Assembly: GCA_029891345.1 (NCBI GenBank)
Contig: CM057002.1
Location: forward strand, 59,944,777-60,008,776
Reading direction: 5' to 3'
From: Dryococelus australis
Taxonomy: Eukaryota; Arthropoda; Insecta; Phasmatodea; Phasmatidae
Length of the DNA: 64,000 bases
The notes below the pieces were generated by a model. The model was not told where the DNA came from. It made no database searches and was given only the letters and a program-made list of their open reading frames with translations. Positions 23,635-36,132 of this stretch are shown here, piece by piece. Positions within the stretch are counted from its first letter, which is position 1; each line of letters begins with the position of its first letter. The position numbers were made by a program, and so were the translations under genes.

Positions 23635-24640
23635 ATGGCAATGTCAAAAACTCGTGTGCAGACTAGCAAAATGTGCGAATTCTCCATATTTGGCTACCCA
23701 AAAGAACTTCGTGTAATATTACTGTCAACATATTGAGACGTAGTGAAGTGCTACCTGAATGTAATCCATAACCTAAAACCAGAAAGAAATTTTAAGGAAC
23801 CTACGTTCAATGAAATATCAGAATTATTGGTAAAGAAAATAGAACAGTTGTGGTTGAGAGGTCCTATTACTGTCGTGCCCCACACATGTATCATTCAGAT
23901 GATTAGATTTCGTCATGATAAATACAGAAATATATTAAAATAGAATAATAGAAAAGTAACTACAACATTTGAATCAAATTTAATTTTGTTCAAGAATGAG
24001 AGTAAACATCTTTTCGATACTGCTGCTTGCACATGTCTTGCTAGACTTTTCACTTTGTAAATGTGAAGAAGAAAAAATTATTTTATATTAGAGCAAGAAT
24101 TTCTAAATGACGAAAGAACGACGCGAAATATGTCTATAAGTGCACTTGATGTTGCAACATCTATAAACTTAGCATTGAAAGAGAAAAAAAAAATTGGAGC
24201 ACCTGAGCGAGCGAGAAATAAAATAAAAGGAACGAAAAGCACTGGGAAAATATGGAATAATGGGAAGAATATGTCACAAGTGAGATGGATAATGCGCACG
24301 ATCATTCTGAAGAAGATAAAGATATTGGAAACAAATGATGTCATGGCTTCAAAATTGTATCATATTGCAGCAAAAAGTTCGCAAATGCGCATACAATTTC
24401 CTTCTGTCGCTTCAGTGTGTGATTGAACCGGTGTTTCTGACAGGCCTGTGGTGGCAATTGCAAGTGCAGTTTTGATAGATATTGGCATAATACATGAAAA
24501 ATACAAGTGTGAGGTCATTGATGGAATGAAGATTAGGAATGAAAGGTTCAAAGAATCGAAACAATTGTGAAGAAGGCTATACTGTGTAACACTGGAAATA
24601 TATACGTTATTTGCATAAATAATTTTCATACTTTATGTTA
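23635..24640 (+). pseudogene. Broken ORF of an unnamed repeat-associated insect protein family
   Basis: Two open blocks in the same frame (about 23743-23943 and 24130-24423), plus a third after a TGA (24427-24567), appear to belong together. Block 1 includes ELLVKKIEQLW and ends IRFRHDKYRNILK. Between blocks, FDTAACTCLARL is followed by ERTTRNMSIS. Block 3 has GVSDRPVVAIASAVLIDIGI and VIDGMKIRNER. From memory this order of motifs occurs in uncharacterised proteins of insects and other invertebrates, often in repetitive DNA. I cannot name the domain or its function. Several in-frame stops show it is not a working gene. It could be the front part of a transposon protein or an exapted relative. 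Confidence 0.4.
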
Positions 24641-24999
24641 ATTGGTTTCTTTGCCATGCAATGTGTTATTATTTTTCGGTATGTAAATATTCTTTTCTAC
24701 ATATGTCACCTGTGCTATTTTGCATGTAATTTACATCCGTATTAAATTGAATATTTTTTCTCATATTTTATGTGATACGTTTTTCTTTCATGATGTTAGG
24801 ATATTTTCTCTGAGATGCATCGTGGCAATGAAATTATTCTTAAGGATATGATAATTAGCTAGGCTTTTTTTGTATCTTTTGTGTTATAATTTTTATTTTA
24901 TGTTTTCATATATTGATAATGTTTCCTTTTATTTACTTTGTATGTTTACGTTTCGAGACCCAGTGTTGTATGTTTATATTTTTTTACATTTAGGATGCG

Positions 25000-25150
25000 G
25001 GAATTGGTACGTAGGGGGTGTTAGGTATTTTATATTGTCCCATTGGTTCCAGGTTCGAATCCTGCCTTCCCATTGACTGGAACCCTAGGTCCCTTCTAAA
25101 CCATTTCCAACCAAGAGAGCTTAGCGCTCTCTTCAACTGACATCCGCAAC
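25000..25150 (+). repeat. Possible tRNA-derived SINE fragment
   Basis: A good box B (GGTTCGAATCC at about 25053) is followed by a body with the palindrome AGAGAGCTTAGCGCTCTCT. No convincing box A is seen upstream, so the assignment is weak. Confidence 0.3.
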
Positions 25151-25159
25151 AGATAGACG

Positions 25160-26746
25160 TTAGGGTAGGACTCGCACCTTAAGGTAGGTGCGGAGTTAGG
25201 ATTTTTACTACATATTTGGGGTGTTTTTAGCTTCCTCCATTTAATTATGTGTTTTCCTGTAGTCGAGAGTGCGTGTAAGCCCCATTGCTAGGATAGAACT
25301 ATGAGTTAGAAGCTAGCCCGCGTTAGGGTTCGAGACGCAGTATTCTCCACGATGACGGGGTCCTGAATATTGAACCCCGCACCTGCGAGCCCTGGAGACG
25401 TAGTTGCACGTCCGAAGATGCGTCGAGAACAGTGAAATGTCTGCGAGATAAGTTTGCAATACACTACTGTTGAGGGTGGTACACCGCGTCCGCCATAATT
25501 TGTTCTAGAAGGTTTCAGCCCCATTGGCGACGCCATGTCGACTTTTTTGTACCGTAATAAGAAACCAGCTGTAAAACTTTACGCCCACGAATAACTTGAG
25601 AGAGAACCTACTCCTCTGAGCTAGGCACACCGAAGACAGAATAAATATATAGTTTTATTTTGATAGCAACATTTAACTGTGAGTGTTTTTCTTAAGCGTG
25701 AACTTAAGTCTACGCACTGAGTTACAAAGGGATGAGATAGGTACGGCCAATCCCACGTCTGTTAGGATTGTTTTGTGTTAGATATTTGCCAATTACCACT
25801 AGAATTTTTGTTTTAGCATTATACCAGATCAGTAAGAAATAATAATAAGAAAATTTAAAGCATATTTCTCAGTAAATCTGGACTGTAGAAATAATTCAAT
25901 ATTGTGGTCATCTACGACATTTTCTGTTGATTACACCTGTGTTACCCCCGGGTTTATTAAATATTTTCTGGTTATTTTAATTGAGTTTCACGTGTTCCTG
26001 CACTGTGATTGTGCACAAAGTGTGTATATGGTAGTATTACAGCCTGATATATGGTTATCAAGGGTAAGTTGTGTATCTGCCGGCCATCCCACAGACCGGG
26101 CCAGTGAAACTCTGGGATTGGTGCATCACGCTTGGTTAAGTATAAATTATTACAGATTTGATCATCTTAAAGTGGTAGAATTGTGTGTGTATGTGGTGTG
26201 TTATTTTTACAGCTGTGGTGTCAATACATGGGCAATTTGAATACGTCCGGCATTCCGAGCTTTACATACATGGTACACATAATTACCTGCACTCATATAA
26301 TAGTCAGATTTTAAATAAATATACCATGACATAATAATAGTACAATTTACAACTGAGAGCACAATAATCACACCAGTAACGGAAGGAACGACAAAACTTC
26401 AGTGCAGTGAAAGAGGGGAAGAAATATTACATTAACACAATTGTTTAGCGTAGAAGGAGAAATAACACACAATTATGAGTTTAATTGCCGGACACGTGCG
26501 CGGCGGTCTTACCACGTCGCAATCTTGAATCACACTGGCGTCAGGAACTACTTGCGGCGACGCCATTGCCGTAGAAAGTAGATCTCCGCGGAAGGATACA
26601 CAAGTCTGATTGCATATTGCACAATACGCAACATACCGCCCACCGATACCGGCAGAGGTCTCCGAGATTCAGTCCAACAAGTCACAACACAGTTTTGCAC
26701 GCTACAGATACTATACATATTTACATGACACCACTGGCAGACTTCA
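25160..26746. other. Region downstream of BEL pol; 3' end of the element not resolved
   Basis: The BEL/Pao coding region ends at 26747 on the minus strand, so any 3' LTR should lie here. I compared it by eye with 31920-32420 and found no direct repeat. A 76-codon minus-strand ORF at 25306-25536 has no domain I recognise. Confidence 0.35.
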
Positions 26747-28369
26747 TTATGCAGGTAGACGATACAGCTTGTGTATTCGCCTACGCAGCTGTCCCTTGTT
26801 GGTGCACACGTCTGCCACTCTGATCACACTGTGTCTTCCAGGATGAATGTTCACCACTCTAGCTAGGCACCAGCCAAGGGGTGGTAAGCGCTCTTCTCCC
26901 ACAAGAACAAGATCTCCAACTTCGAGTGCTGTCTGTTGGGTTTGCTACTTACCCCTAGGTTGCAGCTGCTGCAGGTATTCTCTATACCATCGCTTCCAAA
27001 ACTGGTTTGCTAATGCGCACACCAACTTCCACCCTCTCGATAGAAATATGTCACTATTTTCAGAGGACTCTGGTACAGCTACCAGAGATCTACCAATGAG
27101 GAAGTGTCCAGGTGTGAGGGCGGCAAAGTCATTTGGGTCTGAAGACAGTGGAGTCAGGGGCCTGGAATTGAGGACTGCATCAACTCTAGTACAGAGCGTA
27201 ATCAATTCTTCCAGAGTGAGAATTTGGTTCCCAATTACTCGCCTGAGATGATATTTAGCAGACTTTACAGCAGCTTCCCACAATCCTCCTCGGCGAGGAT
27301 TGGCAGGAGGGAGAAAATGAAAACTAATTGAATGGTCCAAGGCAAAATTTTCCAGTAGTGGAGACCGGAGGAGCTGGGTGAAAGATCGCCTGAGCTGTTT
27401 TAAAGCTCCTATGAAATTGGTCCCACAGTCAGAGTGGAGATGAGCACACAGGCCTCTCCGCGATATAAACCGGGTAAGAGCTGCAATAAAACTGTCAGCG
27501 GTTAAGTCTATAACAACCTCAATGTGTATGACTTTCATCACAAAACAGATGGAAATGGAGAGATAGGTTTTCTGGGTGACCATGCGATGCAGCTTGTTGA
27601 GCCTTATGGTGATAGGTCCAGTATAGTCCATACCAGTCCGTTCGAAGGTCCCAGCAGATGTGACACGTTCAGAAGGCAAGTCGCCCATCAATGGGGGATT
27701 GTTTACAGACTGAAAACGAAAACAACCTACACACTTAAAAACTCTCAAACGAACCAAGGACTGTGCTGAGAGAATCCAGAACCGTTGTGACAAAAGTGAT
27801 TGCAGCAACTGAGGTGCTGCATTCAAATACTTAATGTGATAATGGTCTACCAAAGCTTCAACAGCTATATGGTTTTTAGGTAGTATGATAGGATGTTTTA
27901 CTGAAAATTCTATGTTGGCATGTGACAAACGGCCGCCTGCCCTGAACACACCATTTTCATCCAAGAATGGTGCCAAATGCTGCACTCGTGTTGAGCAACG
28001 TTTCCCCTCTTTGAGTCGTTTCAAATCCTCTAACAAATGCTCCTGTTGGATACCTTTACATACCAAAGCAGCGGCTTCTTTCAGTTCTGCAGGAGACAGG
28101 ATGCCACTGGTACAAGGCTGTTTATTAATGTTATTGATGAAACGCTTTTCATAAGCCATGACACGAACCAGCTTGGTCCACGAGGAAATTTGTTGCAATA
28201 CTGGAAGTTCTTCAGAAATGTCATGCGTGGTAAGTAATGCGAACTGAGATGGCTTTGACTCTTGGATCTCATCCATCTGATTAATTGTGGACACTGGCCA
28301 CTGTTTTGGAGGGTTGACTAACCATCCAGGGCCATGCCACCACAAGTCATGCGAGATGAGTTCATGAAG
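26747..28369 (-). pseudogene. BEL/Pao integrase region, pseudogene
   Basis: The longest open stretch in the window (28345-26945, 466 codons) begins LWWHGPGWL and contains the HHCC zinc site (HYHIKYLN ... CVGC). The DDE core is seen as GMDYTGPI, then HLHSDCGTNF, then RRGGLWEAAVK. It ends at a TAG (26945-26947). The same frame stays open for 65 more codons with a chromodomain-like or DUF5641-type tail (GDLVLVGEERLPPLGW) before a TAA at 26747-26749, so the TAG is a nonsense mutation. All catalytic residues are kept here even though the rest of pol is destroyed. Confidence 0.9.
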
Positions 28370-30060
28370 CTACATGCCACGGGTGGCACAATCATAAGGA
28401 TTGTCTTTGGAAATGACATGTTTCCATAGCTGGGGAGGGACCCAGTCCTGGATCTGTGCAACACGATTTGCCACAAATGTTTGCAATAAGTAGGGCTGGG
28501 TCTTTATCCAAGTCAGAGTAATACTAGAATCGGGCCAAGCATAAATAGCAGTGACATTTAAGTGCTGAACCAGGAAGGCATGACAATAGAGCATAAGTTT
28601 GGCCAGTAAATGAGCACCATACAATTGTAATCGAGGAAGAGACATCTGCTTGAGTGGAGCTTCCCGTGACTTTGCCAGGACGAGATGCAAAGACACATTC
28701 TCTCGAGTATCCACACTCATGAGATATACAGCAACTGCATAGGCTTTCTCCGAAGAGTCCGAGAAACCATGTAGCTCCAAACTGACGACATCAGGACACA
28801 TGAAACGAGGCAGACTTAGTACTTCTAGTTATATTAGCCCATCAAAGAACTGGTTCCACTTCTCCAAGGCCAGAGATGGAAGAGGGTCATCCCAACCTAA
28901 GTCCTGAGTCCATACCCACTGCATAGCATCTTAGCCCACACAATTATTAGCGACAACCATCCCATAGTATCACATATTAGTGCTTTTTATGAAAGGACAA
29001 AGTGTTTGGTTGCAACCCCGGTGGTGATCCTCAAGTGATAAGAAAATGAGCCCTTTTCTGGGCTCCAGTACAATCTGAGAATATTTACAATACAGCCAGA
29101 TGAGAAGTCCAGCTTTTTAAGGGTTTCCCGATGAGTTACAGGAATATCATCGAGGAGATGAGGCTGATTGCTGGACCACTTCTGGAGTTCGAACCCATCC
29201 TGATGCAGAAGTTCAATCAGCTGGGATTTAAAAGTGTGCGCTTCCTCCATGGGCATTGCTCCTGTAACAATATCGTCGACAAAAATATGATTGTGGAGAA
29301 TATTTGCTGCAAGAGGATACTGGGCACCCTCATCCAAGGCCAACTGCTGTAGTGTTCGAATATCCAGGAATGGAGAGGGTGATAGACCATAGGTTACTGT
29401 ATTCAACTGAAAAACTGTAAGCGGAAGGGATGGATTGTCACGCCAGAGAATGAGTTGGTATTATCGGTCAGCCTCATGGATTAAAATTTGCCGGTGCATT
29501 TGCTTACTATCACAGGAGAATACTACACTATACAACCTGAATATCAAAATAACATAACAGATTTCATTCTGAAGTTTGGGTCCTGTAAGCAGTACATCAT
29601 TGAGTGAGACCCCAGTGGTGGTTTTGGCACTACCATCGAATACCACCCTCAATTTGGTGGTTGTGCTAGACATTTTTAGAACACCATGAAGTGGAATGAA
29701 ACGTTCTATGGCCTCCTTAGCATCAGTCGGCTGGGTGGAGGAAACATACACCTTCATATGGCCTGACTCAGAATAGTCTGTCATGAAATCTGTGTACAAG
29801 GTCTTCATTTCAGGATGTAATGAAAGTTTCTTTTCTAAAGACCAGAACCTACATTCAGCATTCAAATACGATTCCCCAAGAGGTTGAGACTGAGGTTTAA
29901 AGGGAAGATGAATCTTATATCTCGCCATGTCGTCCCACGAATGGGTGTCCTCGAAATGTTTCTCGCAGTAGTCAGCATCTGGCGGCTTTGCATTAACACC
30001 TGGTGGTTCTTCAACTTCCCAAAACCGCTTTAGTCACAGCTAACGGATCCTCCATGCCAA
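28370..30060 (-). pseudogene. BEL/Pao reverse transcriptase and RNase H region, pseudogene
   Basis: The segment starts with the family signature FWEVEEPP (about 30020), reached through frameshifts. It continues through KLRVVFDGSAKT (template/dNTP region) and SLNDVLLTGPKL, and has the catalytic box as NHIFVDDIVTGA (about 29270). A linker with LGWDDPLPSLALEKW leads to the RNase H block SLELHGFSDSSEKAYAVAVY (catalytic Asp in the FSD motif) and YAWPDSSITLTWI. Stops lie at 29461-29463, around 28920-28990 and at 28370-28372, and a frameshift lies between 29406 and 28801. Confidence 0.87.
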
Positions 30061-30171
30061 TGAACATTGAGATTACGTCTTAATCAGAATCGGTGCATGA
30101 CTCTGGGTACTCACCCAGCAGTACCCATCCGAACTGAAACTCTAGCACCACAGGCATGTGCTGTACTAATT

Positions 30172-31917
30172 CTAACTTGCACTCAAACACACACGTGCAT
30201 AAACATCAGTACCTAACAACATACCAATTGGAGCAGGTTTGTCAAAGTGGGGGTCTGCCAGAGGAAGGGAGCTCAATTGGATTCGGACACGCTGATCTAC
30301 AGAAGCCCGTTGCAGATTGCTAGTGATCTTTGACACAAAAAAGAGTGAGTGATTGAAAGTACACTGAGGCTCCCTGGAGGATTGTATCTTACAACTAATC
30401 ATTCCTTTCAGACTTACAGCACCTTGAGAGAGGCCAAAAACCCTTTCATGTACCTTATGCAGAGGCAGAGACAGTTCCTCTGCAGAGGCTTCAGAAATTA
30501 AAGATGTCTGAGCTGCATTATCAAGCAGACAGCGCATGACATGAGGTTTGTTATCGGCACCATACACTTTGACCAGAGCTGTAGACAATAAAACAGATTT
30601 ATGATCATGGGCTGACACACATGCAAATGTACTGCTTGGACCCTCAGTGTTGGCAGAAACTTTGTTTTGAGACCCTGAAGTTACATTAGACCTCCCATCG
30701 ATGTGGAGCAAAGTATGATGTTTTTGTTTACATCGTTTACATGTGTGAGATGAGGCGCAATCAGCTACTGCATGGGATCCTCCAAGACAGTTGCAACAGA
30801 GTTTTCTTTTGCGAACCATTGATTGCCTGTCAGTGGGTGATGCACTTACTAACTTTGGGTACTTGTAAATACTGTGAGAGGTGTTCTGACAAACTGGGCA
30901 AGGCTTAGGTACTTTAGGTTCAGAATCTGTAATGAGGACCGACCGTGGTTGTGAGGTTATGTGACCTGGTTCGGTTAGGGATGTTTCCCGATGTACTTGA
31001 CCAGCACCAACTTTGCTCACATCAACAGCACAATCCAATTTGGCGACCCTTGATCGCAGAAAATCAATAAGCTCTGAAACAGTGGGAAGTGAGTCAGTAT
31101 TTTCTGTGCGTGAGTTTTCAAACTTTGTTCTGACACCTACATCTAATTTGCATAACAAGAATGTGGCAAGCACTGGATTATTCTGTGTTATGTCACAATC
31201 TAACCCTTCGAGGGCTCAAGCATTTTCACTAAACGTATTGATAAAGTTTCGAATGGATTGGTGGTTTGTGGAGTCGACACTAGGCAAATCGATAATCCTG
31301 TTAATGTACAAGGTGGTGAGTTTTCTCACACTCTGGTATTGGGATGTAAGAAGTTTCCAGGCTACTAAATAATTTTCCGCAGTAATAGGCAAATTTTTGA
31401 CCAACCGTAAAGCCTCCCCCTTGAGACATCCTAACAAGTACTGGAATTGTTCCATGTCAACCAATGCTTGACTGTCGTGGATTGTAGCTTGATATAGTTG
31501 AGAAAACGTTGGTCACTCCTCCCACTGCCATGAGAAAGAGGGCAAAATAATTTCAGGAAGTCTAACATTTGCTGATGTACAGGCAAGATTATTGGTTGAC
31601 GAAGCTGGCACAGCATGAATGGACAAGAATGAGATTATGTTGCATTGGATGTCTAACAACATAGCAAAGAAACACTCGTGCTTCGAGGTTAGCACATTTT
31701 CGTCTATGTTATCCGGCAGGGAATCAGTTTGTAAAAGTCAGTTGCACAAAGAATTTACTTCGGACTCGCTTGAATCTAGCTGTGCGCCGAACGCATTTAC
31801 TTCATGAACGGAATTTACCATGACTTCTGCCTTAACAAGACCTTGCATCCTTTCGTTAATGTGATTCAGCTTGCTCTCCTGAAACTTGAACTTCACCAAA
31901 AATATTTTGAATCCCAT
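30172..31917 (-). pseudogene. BEL/Pao gag and protease region, pseudogene
   Basis: The frame begins at an ATG at 31917 and would form the capsid-like gag: LPEIILPSFSW then FQYLLGCLKGEALRLV, as in the DUF1759-type gag of Pao elements. TGA stops interrupt it at 31738-31740, 31510-31512 (in place of a conserved Trp) and 31213-31215. The C-terminal part from 31173 is open. It contains two zinc knuckles (CX2CX4HX4C at CCNCLGGSHAVADC, then CX2CX3HX4H) and the protease motif LLDNAAQTS, where many relatives have D-S/T-G. The frame ends at a stop near 30172, with a frameshift into the next segment. All three stops are TGA, compatible with C-to-T or G-to-A decay. Confidence 0.85.
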
Positions 31918-31919
31918 GT

Positions 31920-33700
31920 CTAGGACCTACCACTCGACCACACAACAAACAATAAATTATCATAACTTCATGCAATACGAGAATACAGCGAAATATACAT
32001 CAAAAGCTAGGTTAGAACGTCTTGCATACCTTCTCTACGATTAAACGCTGATTCGCTCCACAAAACACGCTGCAAACGGGCTGATGCAACATGACAAAAA
32101 AAGCTACTCACCCACGTGTTCAGCACAGGCTGGTAATAGAGCATTACACAATAATACGAACAACTACATGGTTTCCCTGGTATTTCCACGAAACCGCAAC
32201 ACTTCTCACTAATGTACTGGACAGCGGTGAAGAAAATACTGGTTCCTTCTTGGGATGTTTCTGTGATGAGTGGATTCAGAGCCTGTTCGGTTCCACATAA
32301 AGCTGCAACTATCATGTATACATGGCTCAGTGCACTAACGGAGGCTTATAAACTAGCCCCGTTACCTTGCAGTACACCTTCGGAATGTTATTGACCCAGT
32401 AAGTCAAAGAAATGCCTAATTTGCTGCACATGAAGACATTCTGCTGTTCATGATAACTGATGAACGCAAACACGAATAATAAGTGTTTGTGTGTACTACA
32501 AACACTATGTAAAATGGTTAAGGTAAATATGATAGCAAACAAAACTTATTGAAATTTTAGTTTTTTACTTATTATTTAGTTTTTTAAGGTCATTGCGGAT
32601 CTTTAAGATATCTTCATACAGCCATACGATTTTGCAGTCGTAACATTAATCCCGAAAGGAAAGTTTTGCCCCCTATTAGAATACTTAATTTGGAAATATG
32701 TACTTTAACCCTAATTTTCGCACCACCCTACTGTGCAAGCAAATTTTGGTGGATGACTTTCTTTAAGAGCACCTTCATCGAATTCAAAAACTAATTTAAT
32801 AAATTAACACAAAAATTATAACATCACAGCATATGTATTATTGTTTTGGAAATTAACAGGGTCCAATTACCTGGCATGGTGCTTATGGGTTGTTAAAAGG
32901 AGTCACACTTTTAACTGTGAATTACTGTATTATGGCAATTAACAGGAGCGAAGAACATAAAATATGTTTTGTAAGTTAAAAAAAAATACGGGATTAGATA
33001 ACTGTCTTTTACTTTATCTGGCAAAAGTCTTATTCCTAGAACGTCCATTTAGTGAGATTTTAGTATTGGCGCGAACCACGATTTCACAGAATATATTTTA
33101 GGTTCCAGTCCTCTATACAATCTAACAATAGCTTTAAACCGTGGTAAAAACACAGTGCAGTTAATCATGAGTTGTGTCCAAATTCGCCAGCTAGAAGCCC
33201 TTATCTGGCTTCGTGCCATAGAAACATGTTTCATGGTGTGACGTACCTCTGCCACTGCCCGTATTCACAGCAAGGGGACGAATGTAGCATATAAAACCTA
33301 TCCACTTCAGCCAAGGCGACCCGTAACATACACTTCTGGCACCCTCAGTTGACTTCAAGCCGCGTACACACTGGCGCGCCGCGGCAGCAATGCGACGTGC
33401 TACGAGCAGGGTTCTCGATTCCCGCACACGTGCGGACTGGGCTAGGACCACGCGCCGCGCGTGGACATGCTTAGTGCATGCTCGTCCTTCACAGCGCGCA
33501 CACGCCGAGCACCGAGCAGTCCGAAGAGAATATGTTGCGGCTGATGGAGACGTACAAGCAATAACCAGTATTGTGGAACCCAATGGAAGGGGAATACTAT
33601 AAGAAACCAAGGAGACAAGATGCCTAGAGATTGCAGTTAGGAATAGGAGTCACAGACGAAGTATGAAAAAAGAAAATGGCTAATCTCCTGTCATCTCTCA
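31920..33700. other. Region 5' of BEL gag and unassigned DNA
   Basis: Expected to hold the BEL 5' LTR, but none was recognised. A GC-rich patch (about 33360-33545) starting AAGCCGCGTACACACTGGCG looks like the end of a MITE, but no partner end was found. Confidence 0.3.
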
Positions 33701-33714
33701 GATGAGAGAAATGT

Positions 33715-33860
33715 AGGGAAAAAGCCCTTTCCTTCCGGCGCTGCTCTATTCTTAACTCAATCACCCTCATCGACGCTTAAGACCTCGTTGTTAAGAGCCG
33801 CCAAATCTCTTTACTTCCTCCCCATCCCCTCGCCGCGAACCGGTTCATTTCCATTACTCA
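33715..33860 (+). mobile_element. SINE copy S2, 3' fragment
   Basis: Matches only the 3' part of the SINE family: TTCCGGCGCTGCTCT, then ACCCTCATCG and AAGACCTCGTTGTTAAGAGC followed by CGCCAAATCTCT. Confidence 0.65.
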
Positions 33861-33940
33861 GCGCATGCCACTCAGTGTGTTCTTATTTGAAATGCTGCAT
33901 ATATATATATATATATTTGTTGTAATAATCCAATTGTTTG

Positions 33941-34181
33941 TATAGTCTATTCACGGTAAAGTGAGCACTTTTTAAGGACCTGCTCAGTTTTCCTTTCAGC
34001 CAATTTCTATCTTTCCGCCACTTTTGAATATAAACATTGCCATGTGATCAATAAACATAGTGTATAAATTCCGCCACTCCCAAAATTTAATGTATGAAAC
34101 TGCCATAAAATATTTTATTAGTGGTTAATGCCTATTGGAAGGGCCTTAGAAAGTGCTCACTTTAACGTGAATAGCCTATAA
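33941..34181 (+). mobile_element. Short-class MITE (family A, copy A3)
   Basis: TATAGTCTATTCACGGTAAA at the left and TTTAACGTGAATAGCCTATA at the right, with the family A interior. Confidence 0.88.
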
Positions 34182-34482
34182 TAATGCGTTCCAAGGAAAG
34201 GGCACAGAAAAATTAAACAGAGCAATGACACAGAGAACACTTCTGTATTCTGACTCATGATGGCAGCAATTAAACGTTTGTACCAGCTACAGAATGTGAA
34301 TGTCCTGTTAGTTTTTTTTTACAATTATGTTTGTTGTAGGGACAATCCAAATATCGCTGAAGATGTTCTGCTGAAGGAGCTTTCTGTTCTGTAAGAGGAA
34401 CATAATGTTATACTGTAGGAACTATATTTACTGTTGCAGATACAGCACAGAAAATACTGCTTCATGTAGTTATGTTACAATG

Positions 34483-34713
34483 GGTGAGCGATTAGCCTGC
34501 TCGCCTCCCACCATCTCGAACCGGGTTCAATTACCTGCTGGGGCACTCCCGTATTTTCGCAAGTGGGAACCGTGCCGGACAATTCCGCTGGTCGGCGGGA
34601 TTCCTCGGGGATATCCCGTTTCCCCCGCCCTAGCATTCCGGTGCTGTTACATTCTCACCTCAGTTCACCTCGTTGTTAAGGGCTGCCAAAATCTCTCTAC
34701 TCAACCCATTAAT
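34483..34713 (+). mobile_element. tRNA-derived SINE, copy S3
   Basis: tRNA-like head (GCGATTAGCCTGCTCGCCTC, then GGGTTCAATTACC) is followed by the GC-rich body CCGTGCCGGACAATTCCGCT and CTCGTTGTTAAGGGCTGCC. This gives translated by-products with GG..RG.PVSPA. Same family as S6-S8. Confidence 0.8.
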
Positions 34714-34719
34714 ACCAAC

Positions 34720-36130
34720 AACAAAACTGACTGATGTACATATATTAAGTATTTGAGTTACAGGTATAGAAAACAGGTTCCTATAACCACATTTTTTTCT
34801 CAGTGAAATAACATAAAGACTGTCTAGTAATAACAAAATACTACAAACATTTTTTAAAAGTAATTTCCACGGGTCGAAGCCTGTTACAAATATTCGCTGA
34901 TGTAACAAAATAAGGAAAAACAGCAAATTGATAAAGTGCTTAAATACCCTAACAGTAACTTATCACGTGAATGGATCCAAAGTTTAAGTACGACTCAGAA
35001 AAGATAAAGTTTAAAATCCAAATTCCAAAGCACGATTACGCCGCGGTGAGAGGAATGAGCCTGGAGATAATTAATCATACCAAGTAATGCTTTATCAGTT
35101 AAACAAGTAATTTCTGAACTGTCATGCAATACACATTTTCTTTTTAAAAAATTAGCAATAATGAAATGTTTCTTTTTCCGTAGTTGGATACAAGAGAAGG
35201 CAGCAAAATGTTACGAGAACAGTTTAGCATTATCTACACATATTTCTCATCAGAATAAAATTATTTACCAACTTATGAACTGTTTTGAAAGAAATTATGT
35301 TTTAAACATTTCCATCGAAATAAAATGCGGAAAGCTTATTAAACGAGCTTTGCCGATTGACTACAGCAAAAAAAAACATACATTGGCAGCGCATTATTTT
35401 TTTACGGCATGGACAGTTTTCCGAAACGTGTATCAACGAAAGGCACCATAGCCATTATATCTGTGGTCAGAACAACAAAGAAATTTCAGAGCATATTGAG
35501 ACATTATTCATGACGTTTAAGAAATTATTACACAGATCCCCAATGAATCTCCCTTTCATGTAGTGTGGAATTTGAGACATCTCGCAATGAAGACACTACA
35601 AAGCACACTGTAGCAGCTATAATTTTGTCTGTTTCTCCGTCAAACCTAACTCTTGAGGTCTCTTAACACCTAGACGTACCAACAAGAGACGCGAATATCT
35701 TATCATCCTTAGGTGTCAAAACATACGGTTCGCTTCATATTTTCATAGGTTGTACTTTAACTATGGCGAGTTCTATAGTTTAAAATTTTATAGATACGTA
35801 CTAAAATTTTCTCATACAAGTCTAATGGACATTAAGTTTATCAGCATAGCTGTCAATTACACTTAACAACTTTTTAAAATCCACTGTTTTTACCGTTCCG
35901 TTTATTGGTAATATATAAAAACCTGTTATACCCAAATTGTTTTAATTTAATATAAACCTCAGTTAGCCATTTTGTTTAAGAGAGTATAAATCATAGAGTA
36001 TTTATATTTTTCCGATATAATATGTACGTAAACTTTTCTTAAAGTACAATATATGCATTCGTTTTTACTGAATCCCGACAAAATTCGAGTTCATATCTCC
36101 TGCCTACGGTAGGAGAGAAGCTTGACAACA
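34720..36130. other. AT-rich DNA, nothing recognised
   Basis: Only short chance ORFs, the longest about 96 codons (35161-35451), with no domain I recognise. Confidence 0.35.
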
Positions 36131-36132
36131 TG

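Larger units (their letters stand above)
26747..31917 (-). mobile_element. BEL/Pao LTR retrotransposon, coding region, decayed
   Basis: Read on the minus strand, the order is gag, CCHC knuckles, aspartic protease, reverse transcriptase, RNase H, integrase, the order of BEL/Pao elements. The YVDD box is present as FVDD, preceded by a pol segment beginning FWEVEEPP, typical of this superfamily. At least seven in-frame stops and three frameshifts break it. Neither LTR, the primer-binding site nor the polypurine tract could be found, so the true ends are unknown. Confidence 0.9.

Noticed and set aside
25902-26240. 112-codon ORF
   Set aside because: Hydrophobic, low-complexity translation in AT-rich DNA with no recognisable motif.
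25160-32420. LTRs of the BEL/Pao element
   Set aside because: Comparison by eye of the flanks (25.2-26.7 kb against 31.9-32.4 kb) showed no direct repeat. A self-dot-plot would be decisive.
33390-33602. Arg/Ala-rich ORF in a GC-rich patch as a gene
   Set aside because: Open on both strands because of high GC. No domain, start context or splice structure was seen.
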